From: a virus
IMG/VR virus record: IMGVR_UViG_3300042691_033902
Location: 1-27,316 of that record
DNA length: 27,316 bases
Reading direction: 5' to 3' (one strand)
Shown here: positions 20,862 through 27,316 of the stretch, piece by piece
Numbering within the stretch: position 1 is the stretch's first letter
Layout of the letters: every line of letters begins with the position of its first letter
Position numbers and translations under genes: made by a program
Notes under the pieces: model-generated
The model's input: the letters and a program-made list of their open reading frames with translations, nothing else
Databases searched by the model: none
What the model was told of the DNA's origin: nothing

Positions 20862-20874
20862 AACTATTCCTTTC

Positions 20875-20907
20875 AAAAAAAAAGAGGCGTTCCCATGACA
20901 CGCCTCT
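20875..20907 (-). terminator. intrinsic terminator between early small genes
   Basis: An 8-bp perfect stem (AGAGGCGT / ACGCCTCT) with a 9-base loop and nine T's on the minus strand. It ends 14 bases before the next gene's start codon. Confidence 0.85.
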
Positions 20908-20947
20908 CCTTCGGAGTAAAAACATAAGCATTGCTCTTTATTTCCTT

Positions 20948-21133
20948 TCATGTTCCTGCTTCCTCAATTATGCTGTCTATTTGCTCGTAATTCAATGCAA
21001 AGTACAAAGCTAATTTTGAGACCTCTAAAGGAGTAAGCTCCTCACCATCAATGAAGTGCATCATGCCGTCTTGCATAATATCAACTGTGATCGTTTCGCC
21101 TTCCTCTTTGCTAGAAATTACTATGTTATTCAC
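20948..21133 (-). CDS. hypothetical 61-residue acidic protein
   Basis: Starts with GTG at 21133, overlapping the DUF3127 stop as GTGA; a second GTG one codon earlier is possible and the first ATG would remove 20 residues. The sequence is acidic with 'ITVDIMQDGMMHFIDGEELTPLEVSKLALYFALNYEQID', two strands and a helix. It is followed by a strong terminator. I do not recognise a family; its coupling to the OB-fold-like protein suggests a linked role in replication. Confidence 0.65.
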   Translation of the reverse strand: MNNIVISSKEEGETITVDIMQDGMMHFIDGEELTPLEVSKLALYFALNYEQIDSIIEEAGT

Positions 21134-21459
21134 CACGGACTCTCTAGTTCTTGAATTAAATTATCGATGCTGCCTTCTTTTGTAAGTATAGCATCCCGTA
21201 CTTGTATTGAATTCATGTGACCTTCGCTTCCGTCCTTTCTTTTGTAATACCTTCCACGCAGATTGCATTTTAGATGTATTCTGCTTCCAATCTTTGCTCC
21301 GGAAAGCTTGTCTGCCATGTCGTTTACCGCCTCCAATTTGATATGCTCACTATACATACCATTAGGAATCTCGACAAAGAGATCGCGCTTTTTGAACTTG
21401 TCACTGATTACTTGGGTAGGGAGCAAGTCTGTCAATTTTCCTTCCAATTCGAATTCCAT
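21130..21459 (-). CDS. DUF3127-type OB-fold-like protein
   Basis: A 109-residue protein. 'MEFELEGKLTDLLPTQVISDKFKKRDLFVEI', 'LEAVNDMADKLSGAKIGSRIHLKCNLRGRYYKRKDG' and 'SIQVRDAI' give the strand order of the DUF3127 family, small OB-fold-like proteins found mainly in Bacteroidetes and their phages and thought to bind single-stranded DNA. It starts one base after the upstream small membrane gene and sits with replication genes. This is the best single clue to the host phylum. The last 20 residues are not shared with the family pattern. Confidence 0.8.
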   Translation of the reverse strand: MEFELEGKLTDLLPTQVISDKFKKRDLFVEIPNGMYSEHIKLEAVNDMADKLSGAKIGSRIHLKCNLRGRYYKRKDGSEGHMNSIQVRDAILTKEGSIDNLIQELESPW

Positions 21460-21460
21460 T

Positions 21461-21583
21461 TTAGATCCTAAAATACTCGTAAATAAACAAAAGCTCTTTC
21501 AAGGTGTGGACTGCTAGAAAAACAAAAAAAAGCAGCATCATCAAACCTAAAAAAACGTCAATCCATTTTGGCTTCTTCTCCAT
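21461..21583 (-). CDS. small single-pass membrane protein (40 residues)
   Basis: A 40-residue frame: 'MEKKPKWIDV' then one hydrophobic helix ('FLGLMMLLFFVFLAV') and a short basic/aromatic tail. AAGGAA lies 5 bases before the ATG at 21583. It ends one base before DUF3127 and starts 10 bases past the endolysin stop. A lysis-linked role, such as a regulator of the endolysin, is possible from position only. Confidence 0.65.
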   Translation of the reverse strand: MEKKPKWIDVFLGLMMLLFFVFLAVHTLKELLFIYEYFRI

Positions 21584-21592
21584 CGCATTTCC

Positions 21593-22192
21593 TTAAATAG
21601 TTAATCGTGCATAGAAATTTACAAAATATCTCCATCTATTCAAAAGACCATTTTTACCGCCGTTCACTTTTTTTGTGACCTGCTCACATACCTCAAAGGT
21701 ATTCCCTTTGTCTGCCACTTTGTTGATCTTGGCAGCATCCCAAAACCAAGCAGAAGCAAACAACGGATATTTGTCTCCAATTATATCCGGATTTGAGACA
21801 GCATCCTCAGTTAGTATTTTGTCTAGCTCGACAAATTTGCCACGACCGGTCACTTGGATATACCCTCTGCCTCTGTATTTGTACCCGTGACCGCTTGCTT
21901 CGTCACCGTTCCCCATCCGTCCGGCATATACTTTGTTTCCTATGCGTTCGGGATGCATGGCATATCCCTTTGTACTCTCAAGAGTCGGGAAATACTTAGG
22001 GAATACTTGCAGCAGCCTCTTTTCAGAGTAGTTCATGTTCTCAACTGTATGTTTGAAGTTACCGGACTCGTGAGCACATTGCGATAAAAAATGCGCGAGT
22101 CTTAATGGTGTGTCTATTTCAAAGGCTTCCATAATTGTAGGTAACTCAAGGAGCACCTCGCTAGGAATCTTTGTCAATAATGCTATGTTCAT
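21593..22192 (-). CDS. GH19-type endolysin (chitinase-like muramidase)
   Basis: A 199-residue enzyme. 'LAHFLSQCAHESGNF' (about 33-46) holds the first catalytic Glu (42), then 'NYSEKRLLQVFPKYF', 'RIGNKVYAGRMGNGDEASGHGYKYRGRGYIQVTGR' and 'PLFASAWFWDA' follow the phage GH19 lysin pattern. It would cut glycan strands of peptidoglycan. There is no signal peptide, so release through a holin is expected. The ATG at 22192 with TAGGAA upstream is preferred to a TTG ten codons before. It lies in the early cluster, away from the late lysis-like block. Confidence 0.9.
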   Translation of the reverse strand: MNIALLTKIPSEVLLELPTIMEAFEIDTPLRLAHFLSQCAHESGNFKHTVENMNYSEKRLLQVFPKYFPTLESTKGYAMHPERIGNKVYAGRMGNGDEASGHGYKYRGRGYIQVTGRGKFVELDKILTEDAVSNPDIIGDKYPLFASAWFWDAAKINKVADKGNTFEVCEQVTKKVNGGKNGLLNRWRYFVNFYARLTI

Positions 22193-22218
22193 TTTTCCTA
22201 CATTCCTATGTACGTTTT

Positions 22219-22812
22219 TCAAACAAAATTATCAATGAGGGCAAATTTCTGTACGAATCTATTTCTTGCACAGTCATCGTTTGTATCAATAGGAATCCCA
22301 TCCGGAACCTCGCTTTCGCTTTTGTACACAATGGTATGTTTTAGATTGTATTTTTCAACAAGATCATCACTTCTGCCTCCTAGACTTGCTGTGAGTTGTA
22401 AATTCCTTGGAATTCTGTCAAGCCTGTTTACCCAATATGTCAAGCTCTTTGTGTAAGCCCAAAATTCTATACCGGGATACCTTCTGCAAAGATCTAGCCA
22501 AAGGTCAAAATACTGCTGATTAAAAAAGTCACCGCTTGCATGAATTCTTACTGCTTTGCTGTCTTTTGGCAATATAGGATATCTGCCTTTTTTGACCCAT
22601 TCGTAGTTTCTCCATCTGTGCTCTCGGACTCCGGGGAACCGTTCCGGGCTTGCAGCATAGCATCTATATTGATTTGACTCATTGTGGAATTTGCCGGTCA
22701 CTCTATCGACTGTCACCTTACACTCCTTTGCAAAGGGACACGTGGATCCGGTTGGTAGGTTCCACTCGTAAACTATATCTCGATAGTATTCTGTATTTTT
22801 TACAAATCTCAT
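22219..22812 (-). CDS. GP88-like protein
   Basis: A 197-residue protein. 'LPTGSTCPFAKECKVTVDRVTGKF' near the start, then 'YRCYAASPERFPGVREHRWRNYEWV' and 'VRIHASGDFFNQQYFDLWLDLCRRYPGIEFWAYTKSL' match the family named after mycobacteriophage gene 88. The spaced Cys and the 'SGDFF' and 'AYTK' boxes suggest a metal or nucleic-acid site, but the function is not established. It follows the nuclease by 4 bases and shares the early operon. Confidence 0.8.
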   Translation of the reverse strand: MRFVKNTEYYRDIVYEWNLPTGSTCPFAKECKVTVDRVTGKFHNESNQYRCYAASPERFPGVREHRWRNYEWVKKGRYPILPKDSKAVRIHASGDFFNQQYFDLWLDLCRRYPGIEFWAYTKSLTYWVNRLDRIPRNLQLTASLGGRSDDLVEKYNLKHTIVYKSESEVPDGIPIDTNDDCARNRFVQKFALIDNFV

Positions 22813-22816
22813 TTTT

Positions 22817-23176
22817 TTACTTCGTTATTGATAGGCACTCTTTTATCATTTCGTATGTCTCAAGTTCCTTGATTTGCTTGGGTGTGAATCTTAGAACTCT
22901 CCATCCATCCTTCGTAGCTAAATTGTATTTCTCCATGTCGGAAATATACCCATGACCTCTTGTATGTCTGCCGGATATCCAAACGCCTCCTTCGATTTCA
23001 ACTGCCAATTTATGATCAAGCCATGCAAAGTCAAAACGGAATTTCCTTGTTCTTAAAAATTGATATTCCATTTTTGGTGATGGTATTCCAAGAGCCTCTG
23101 CTGTCATGAGGAATAACTTGCTATTTTTCTTTTCGGTTGATTGTGGACTGCTTTTAACTCCAAATTTTGTCGGCAT
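22817..23176 (-). CDS. PD-(D/E)XK-type endonuclease
   Basis: A 119-residue protein with 'EYQFLRTRKFRFDFAWLDHKLAVEIEGGVW', the D...E-x-E core of small phage endonucleases, then 'GRHTRGHGYISDMEKYNLATKDGWRVLRFTPKQI'. This pattern occurs in VRR-like and DUF559-like recombination nucleases. It may cut junctions or flaps during replication. AGGAGG stands 9 bases before the ATG at 23176, which starts 23 bases inside the primase-helicase gene. The site strongly supports this start over one 12 codons upstream. Confidence 0.85.
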   Translation of the reverse strand: MPTKFGVKSSPQSTEKKNSKLFLMTAEALGIPSPKMEYQFLRTRKFRFDFAWLDHKLAVEIEGGVWISGRHTRGHGYISDMEKYNLATKDGWRVLRFTPKQIKELETYEMIKECLSITK

Positions 23177-24875
23177 AACTTGGAACCTCCTTGTATGATT
23201 GGTTTGAGACATCGTAAGTAAAAAGTATTCCCATCTTGTTGATCTTTCCTATGTACTTGTTCTTCACTTTGGCAATAATAACTCTTGCAAGTGACTTTCC
23301 ATCTGCCTCAAAGTCTCGATGCACTACCAATACATTGTGAGGGATATTGTAGAAGTTACTGCTCCCGGATATCGAGTAGGGTGTCGGGACTTCGTAATTT
23401 CCAAATTCGTCTAAATTCTGCATCTTTCTTGGGTGTGCAATCAAGACAATATGTATTCCTGTTTTCATTGCAAACATTCTCATTTTTGCTAGCGTTCTGC
23501 CGACATACAAATTCTCTGTTTCTCCCTTTGCCATCTGCATTTCTAAATTGTTCCAAGGATCAATAATAAGCATATTTATTCCATACCTCCGTATCAAATT
23601 GTTTGCCGTAGCCAAGACATCGTCAAGTGAGAATGTATCGGAATCCGGCATGATATAGAACATATTGCTATCTACCCAATCAAGAGCTTGCTTCAAAATG
23701 TCTTTGGACATTCTGTTGTAACTACCACTCTCAAAAGAGAGACCCGTGTATATCTCCATCAAACGCACTAACCATACCTCCGGGGATGGATTTTCCGGGG
23801 AAAATACTGCAACTTTCCATCCGGCATTTCGACATAATTCGATGGAAACATGATCCATAAAATTACTCTTACCAAAAGAAGGCACTCCGGTCACTACTGT
23901 GAGCTGTCCCTCATGCCAAGTAAAATGAGAATCAAAGTTTTTGAAAGCTCCGGTGGTAACTCCGGTTTGGAATCCATGGTCGTAGATATCAAGCAAACTG
24001 TCTACGTAATTACTTGCATATTTCACGCCGTCAATAGGAAAGGGCTTTGCCGTCTCAATACACTTCCAAATTTCCATTGGTCCGTGCTTCAACAAAACAT
24101 CGTTTGCATCTTTGCAGCCCTCCGGAAAACGAACAGTATAGCAGCGTTCCTTCCCAAATCTTCTGCCTAGCTCCTCAGATAGTCTACGTCCTACGGGATC
24201 ATTGTCAACTGCAATGTATATCCTCTCGACTTCCTCGAAATAGTCGATTGTGTTGTCCACATAAGACATCTTTGCAGCAAAGTTTTTGGCTTCGGGGTTC
24301 AAACCTCCCTCGGGAACAGATATCACATTCTCTATTCCTGCTGTCAAAAAACTTAATGCATCAATTTCGCCTTCGCAAATAATTACGTTCTTGTATTCCT
24401 TGATGCTGTCAAGTCTGTAAAATGTTTTGTAGCCATTCTTGATCTGCCTAAATTCTTTGGCTTCTAGTCCCCTGTATTTGACATTGACTACCTCGCCGTT
24501 CATTTTGTATGGGAAAGCTATCCACTCTTTGTCATGGGCTTTTATGAGAGTTATTTCCTCTTTCTTCAAAACATCTTTTGGGATGCCTCTCTTGGTAAAA
24601 TACATTTCCAAGCTATCCGGCATAATGCCGTATTTGAAGTTCACGGGAGTCGGTTTGGGAATGTCTCTCCACTTTTGCTTCTCTCTTTGCTTTGTCAAAC
24701 CTCCTGTCCAACCACAATGGTGACAGAACCAAGTCCCATCCGTCACATTTACGCTTAAACACTTTTCGTTTGGATTGTTTTTCCTAGTGTGAGAACACTC
24801 GGGACAAACCGTTTTTTGCTGTCCGGACATCTTACTGTCCACTCCTTTAATACCATAGTCAAGCAGAGTCGTCAT
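23154..24875 (-). CDS. primase-helicase (Twinkle/T7 gp4-like)
   Basis: A 573-residue protein. A four-Cys zinc site (CPEC at 24-27, then FCHHCGW near 50) is followed by TOPRIM 'VIICEGEIDALSF' (about 163-175) and 'IAVDNDPVGRRLSEELGRRFG'. The helicase part has Walker A 'GVPSFGKSNFMDH' (about 323-335), Walker B 'MLIIDPWNN' and a sensor-like 'IVLIAHPRKM'. It makes RNA primers and unwinds DNA at the fork. The ATG at 24875 has AAAGGAGG 7 bases upstream. It is the central replication enzyme; no DNA polymerase is in the window, so the phage may use the host's or encode it beyond the edge. Confidence 0.95.
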   Translation of the reverse strand: MTTLLDYGIKGVDSKMSGQQKTVCPECSHTRKNNPNEKCLSVNVTDGTWFCHHCGWTGGLTKQREKQKWRDIPKPTPVNFKYGIMPDSLEMYFTKRGIPKDVLKKEEITLIKAHDKEWIAFPYKMNGEVVNVKYRGLEAKEFRQIKNGYKTFYRLDSIKEYKNVIICEGEIDALSFLTAGIENVISVPEGGLNPEAKNFAAKMSYVDNTIDYFEEVERIYIAVDNDPVGRRLSEELGRRFGKERCYTVRFPEGCKDANDVLLKHGPMEIWKCIETAKPFPIDGVKYASNYVDSLLDIYDHGFQTGVTTGAFKNFDSHFTWHEGQLTVVTGVPSFGKSNFMDHVSIELCRNAGWKVAVFSPENPSPEVWLVRLMEIYTGLSFESGSYNRMSKDILKQALDWVDSNMFYIMPDSDTFSLDDVLATANNLIRRYGINMLIIDPWNNLEMQMAKGETENLYVGRTLAKMRMFAMKTGIHIVLIAHPRKMQNLDEFGNYEVPTPYSISGSSNFYNIPHNVLVVHRDFEADGKSLARVIIAKVKNKYIGKINKMGILFTYDVSNQSYKEVPSYADKIWS

Positions 24876-25005
24876 TGCTTTTACCTCCTTTGTTTCTGTC
24901 CAAAGTTTTCTCAAGTAAACTTAGTGTGAAATAAATAATTGTCATTGATGCCGTTCCTACTAAAATTGTCTCCAAAGCAATCTGCAGAATTGTCGGTATT
25001 TTCAT
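24859..25005 (-). CDS. small single-pass membrane protein (48 residues)
   Basis: A 48-residue frame: 'MKIPTILQIALETILVGTASMTIIYFTLSLLEK', one hydrophobic stretch (about 9-31), then a short charged tail. It starts one base after the glycosyltransferase stop and ends 17 bases inside the primase gene; its tail codons contain that gene's AAAGGAGG site. It may exist partly to couple translation. The role is unknown. Confidence 0.6.
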   Translation of the reverse strand: MKIPTILQIALETILVGTASMTIIYFTLSLLEKTLDRNKGGKSNDDSA

Positions 25006-25006
25006 A

Positions 25007-25720
25007 CTATATTTTCTCCATTATTTCTAAAAGGTCCGGGCGTGTATTGATGTATTCCATAGCCTCGGATATCAAAGCTCTCCCATCACTGCCAATAGTC
25101 GAGCTTCCTACGTGGTGGACATACGCTGTAGAAACAAAATGCCGGAATCCTAAAATTTCCATTTGTTTGCAGTTTATATTGTCGGAAAAATAATTGATAG
25201 GCTCGTATGGAATCCAAGAGTCTTTTGCAATCGCTGCGCAAATTGGAGCTATAAAATTTGTCGGTATCATGCGTTCCTCTTCTGCGTATCTCATGCCGTT
25301 TTTTTTGCTATTCACAAACGTCCTCACATTCTGCCTCCCGGAAACAAGATCGCTTCTTGCTCCTACCCATCCTACCTTGTATCCAATTTGAGTCGGTACA
25401 AGTTTGTGAAGCATTGAGAATTCCTCTTGGAGCTTTGAGAATGTGTCCGGTGTAAAAACTATATCGTCATTGCAGACTATCACTGCTTCGTGCTTTTCAA
25501 AGGCTCTTCTCATTACCTTGTTGTAAGCTGCTCCAAAGTTTGTCTCCGAGTTTTTCTCAAGATCTAGCGTATGATTCTTGGACATAAAGTCAATATGAGA
25601 TAGTTTGTGCGTAAGATATATTTCCACATTACTCGGTACATAGCATTCAATAGATTTCATAAGTACCGGCAGACATTTGCCATGAACAGTCGCTATGCAA
25701 ATTGCTGTGATATTTTTCAT
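25007..25720 (-). CDS. family 2 glycosyltransferase (early region)
   Basis: A 237-residue GT-A-type protein. 'ITAICIATVHGKCLPVLMKSIE' opens the Rossmann-like half, 'NFGAAYNKVMRRAFEKHEAVIVCNDDIVF' carries the N-D-D in place of DxD (about 88-91), and 'FVSTAYVHHVGSSTIG' ends the catalytic part. It likely transfers a sugar to a nucleotide, lipid or protein acceptor. It is overlapped by the upstream small gene (ATGA) and followed by the small membrane gene. It differs from the tail-region transferase in its motifs. DNA glycosylation and cell-surface change are both possible. Confidence 0.8.
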   Translation of the reverse strand: MKNITAICIATVHGKCLPVLMKSIECYVPSNVEIYLTHKLSHIDFMSKNHTLDLEKNSETNFGAAYNKVMRRAFEKHEAVIVCNDDIVFTPDTFSKLQEEFSMLHKLVPTQIGYKVGWVGARSDLVSGRQNVRTFVNSKKNGMRYAEEERMIPTNFIAPICAAIAKDSWIPYEPINYFSDNINCKQMEILGFRHFVSTAYVHHVGSSTIGSDGRALISEAMEYINTRPDLLEIMEKI

Positions 25721-25974
25721 AGCTCTTCCTCATATTTGAATCTATACCAATCCAAACCGTCAAAGTCGGGGTCGGAGAATTCGCTATTTCTATTTTCAAA
25801 AGCTTCCACAATCTGCATCTTTTCTCTTCGTTTTGCTTCAAATTCCAATTCACTCATAGCTTGCATTTTAGGCAAATAGAATTCCTTTATTTCGCCGTTC
25901 TCAAGTATAGGCTTTGCAATCAAATTTATTTTGATTTGTTCTACAAGCCACTCTACTGCTGTTTGATTACTCAT
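25717..25974 (-). CDS. small 'TAVEWL'-type protein (Bacteroides phage family)
   Basis: An 85-residue acidic protein beginning MSNQTAVEWLVEQIKINL, with 'LEFEAKRREKMQIVEAFENRN' later. This pattern, 'TAVEWLvEqi' plus 'A..mE..qi..A...g', is common in small proteins of Bacteroidetes phages with unknown function. The ATG at 25974 overlaps the previous stop (ATGAGTAA) and is preferred to an earlier start inside it. The next gene overlaps by ATGA. Confidence 0.75.
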   Translation of the reverse strand: MSNQTAVEWLVEQIKINLIAKPILENGEIKEFYLPKMQAMSELEFEAKRREKMQIVEAFENRNSEFSDPDFDGLDWYRFKYEEEL

Positions 25975-26419
25975 TGTCGCCTCCTGTGTATTTGTCAATA
26001 AATTCTTTTACGTATCGAGCCTGCCTATGTTTATTTGCACTCATTGAGTTCAACTTAGTAACCACCCGGATAGGCAGATTGTATATTCCGGATGCGTATC
26101 TTTCAATGTCAAATCTACCTAAGCTATCACATACCCATTCTGAGAATACCTCGCCTCTGCACGAAAGCGTAATGTCGTGTTCATTTATTTTGTCGGACCA
26201 CACTGCTTCGTAATTTGTGACATCCTCAAATCTCAAAAAACAAAGAGCTTCAAAAAAATTCAGTTTGACTCCGGTTCCAGAATTCCACCCGTCAACTAAG
26301 AATCCCTCAAGACTGCTCACTGTTTGCTGTTGAGTAGCTTGGGAATAAACATCGTAATTTTCTTTGGGAAAGTACATAGAAAATACCTCAAGATCTGCCT
26401 CCAACAAATCAAATCTCAT
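25967..26419 (-). CDS. hypothetical 150-residue protein
   Basis: An acidic protein with 'MRFDLLEADLEVFSMYFPKENYDVYSQ' at the start, a middle 'KLNFFEALCFLRFED' and a C-terminal basic stretch 'RVVTKLNSMSANKHRQARYVKEFIDKY' that may bind nucleic acid. No family is recognised. The ATG at 26419 has TTGGAG 8 bases upstream and overlaps the DnaA-like stop by 11 bases. Position suggests a replication-linked role. Confidence 0.7.
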   Translation of the reverse strand: MRFDLLEADLEVFSMYFPKENYDVYSQATQQQTVSSLEGFLVDGWNSGTGVKLNFFEALCFLRFEDVTNYEAVWSDKINEHDITLSCRGEVFSEWVCDSLGRFDIERYASGIYNLPIRVVTKLNSMSANKHRQARYVKEFIDKYTGGDNE

Positions 26420-26888
26420 TTTGCTGCTCCAAAATTTTGTATAGAAAACTATCAATATGTTTTGCCTTTTCTCTCACTGCAGAATAAATTGTAAGATCAG
26501 TCACAAAGTCATGGACATGGGTAGCCATTGTGCTCCGTTCTTTTCTCACGTAGTCTGCAACCTGCTGTTGAACCAATCCAAAATAATAGTAAGCAAAGAA
26601 TCCAAACATTTTCCGCGCAAAGACTAATTTTGATTTCCTGCTCCTTCCTAAAACGTCTTTGGTCTTAACGTCAAGTAGCTTGCAAATTTCCTCGAAAGTT
26701 TTGTCTAAGTGCAAAGAGAAACTTTTGGGATGTCCGTACTTATCAGCAAAGTTCTTTGCACGTTCCGCAAAGTAGGCAGCCTTGACATCTTTGTATTCCT
26801 CTTTTGCCATCTTGCTTGATGCTCTGTGCTTCGCCGGTACGGGCTTTGCAAACAAAGCTTCGCGCTCCGCTTTTATCTGCTCTGCCAT
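26409..26888 (-). CDS. DnaA domain IV-like DNA-binding protein
   Basis: A 159-residue protein. The N-terminal half is a charged coil; the C-terminal part, 'VLGRSRKSKLVFARKMFGFFAYYYFGLVQQQVADYVRKERSTMATHVHDF', reproduces the GRSRk...ARqi.myl.....l....ig..f.rdHsTv.ha pattern of DnaA's DNA-binding domain. It lacks the AAA+ ATPase of DnaA. It could mark the origin, compete with host DnaA or act as a regulator. The ATG at 26888 is used; a TTG at 26909 with AAGGA before it is also plausible. Confidence 0.75.
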   Translation of the reverse strand: MAEQIKAEREALFAKPVPAKHRASSKMAKEEYKDVKAAYFAERAKNFADKYGHPKSFSLHLDKTFEEICKLLDVKTKDVLGRSRKSKLVFARKMFGFFAYYYFGLVQQQVADYVRKERSTMATHVHDFVTDLTIYSAVREKAKHIDSFLYKILEQQNEI

Positions 26889-26913
26889 TGTTCGTGTAAT
26901 TGCTTCCAATTTT

Positions 26914-27316
26914 TTATCCTTGATATTTTGCCTTCACCGGCGTTGAGACTTTTGTGTTTTGACTGTTTATTTTCAATAAGTTAGCTATCACTAAAGCTCC
27001 GTTCTTTGACGTGTTCGCAAGTGCTTTGAAGTGCTTGAGTTTAGTCTGCCAAAATGAGTCACGGTAAGCATTGAAAATAGCTTGTTCCATCTGTTTGTCC
27101 GTGTATCCCAATTTAACAAGTTTCTCATAAGCACGGTAAGCAAGAATCATTTGCTCCCGAGATACAAGAAAGGCACGTTCAGGGATATCGGCATTGTTCA
27201 CGATTGCCATGTTTAGCATTGAAACAGACATCTTCACATTCTCCGGGAAGTCCCTCAAAGCAGACTTCCTAGATGCCGGTTTTTGAAACGGGTTTTCACC
27301 CCCCTTTTTCCCCCCC
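26914..27316 (-). CDS. unknown early protein, 5' end beyond window
   Basis: A reading frame that ends at 26914 and stays open to the right edge. Visible residues include 'PFQKPASRKSALRDFPENVKM' fragments, then 'SVSMLNMAIVNNADIPERAFLV', 'MILAYRAYEKLVKLGYTDKQMEQAIFNAYRDSFW' and 'LVIANLLKINSQN'. The helical C-terminal part suggests a small DNA-metabolism or regulatory protein, but I do not recognise it. Internal starts at 27231 (ATG) and 27258 (TTG) are possible; the protein-like sequence before them argues for a longer gene. Confidence 0.7.
   Translation of the reverse strand, partial: GGKKGGENPFQKPASRKSALRDFPENVKMSVSMLNMAIVNNADIPERAFLVSREQMILAYRAYEKLVKLGYTDKQMEQAIFNAYRDSFWQTKLKHFKALANTSKNGALVIANLLKINSQNTKVSTPVKAKYQG

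Noticed and set aside
27299-27316. Polypurine/polypyrimidine run at the window end as a packaging or terminal repeat signal
   Set aside because: It is in frame with an open coding sequence (Gly-Gly-Lys-Lys-Gly-Gly) and no second copy is seen, so it is more simply coding or an edge effect.

Overview
The window is a contiguous piece of a tailed (siphovirus-type) phage or prophage genome, with every supported gene on the minus strand. The host is probably in the Bacteroidetes. That rests on a DUF3127-type protein, a small protein of a kind I associate with Bacteroides phages, and moderate GC. It is an inference: several genes also carry strong Shine-Dalgarno sites, so other hosts are not excluded. 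No integrase, repressor, tRNA, CRISPR array or transposon is visible. Both ends cut genes: the tape measure protein at the left edge and a small unknown gene at the right edge.

Read in the direction of transcription (right to left), the early region spans about 27316-20500. It holds a protein with a DnaA domain IV-like helix-turn-helix, a family 2 glycosyltransferase, a TOPRIM/RecA-fold primase-helicase, a PD-(D/E)XK-type nuclease, a GP88-like protein, a GH19 endolysin, a DUF3127 OB-fold-like protein and several tiny membrane proteins. A 584-base stretch without a gene (19917-20500) follows. It contains intrinsic terminators, an AT-rich segment with a DnaA-box match and two families of short direct repeats, and looks like a replication origin or control region.

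The late region (19916-1) begins with membrane proteins resembling a holin or spanin and an L,D-transpeptidase-like enzyme. Tail-fibre and adhesin genes follow, including a polyglycine-rich protein. Next come a calcineurin-like phosphoesterase and a membrane protein, then an unusual enzyme cassette, then packaging (TerS, TerL), head (portal-MuF fusion, protease-scaffold, HK97 capsid), connector and tail genes (terminator, tube, two chaperone ORFs, tape measure). A second glycosyltransferase sits inside the tail genes.

The most interesting part is 10281-14767. Six genes overlap one another head to tail: a ParB-like protein, a cupin, a PP-loop ATPase of the PAPS-reductase family, a stand-alone class II glutamine amidotransferase, a second larger PP-loop protein resembling IbrA/YbdN, and a ParB-like protein resembling IbrB/YbdM. 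The last of these overlaps the small terminase gene. Adenylating enzymes beside an ammonia-releasing enzyme and DNA-binding or nuclease-like ParB folds suggest a nucleotide or DNA modification system made just before packaging. The chemistry is not known from the sequence and this remains a hypothesis.
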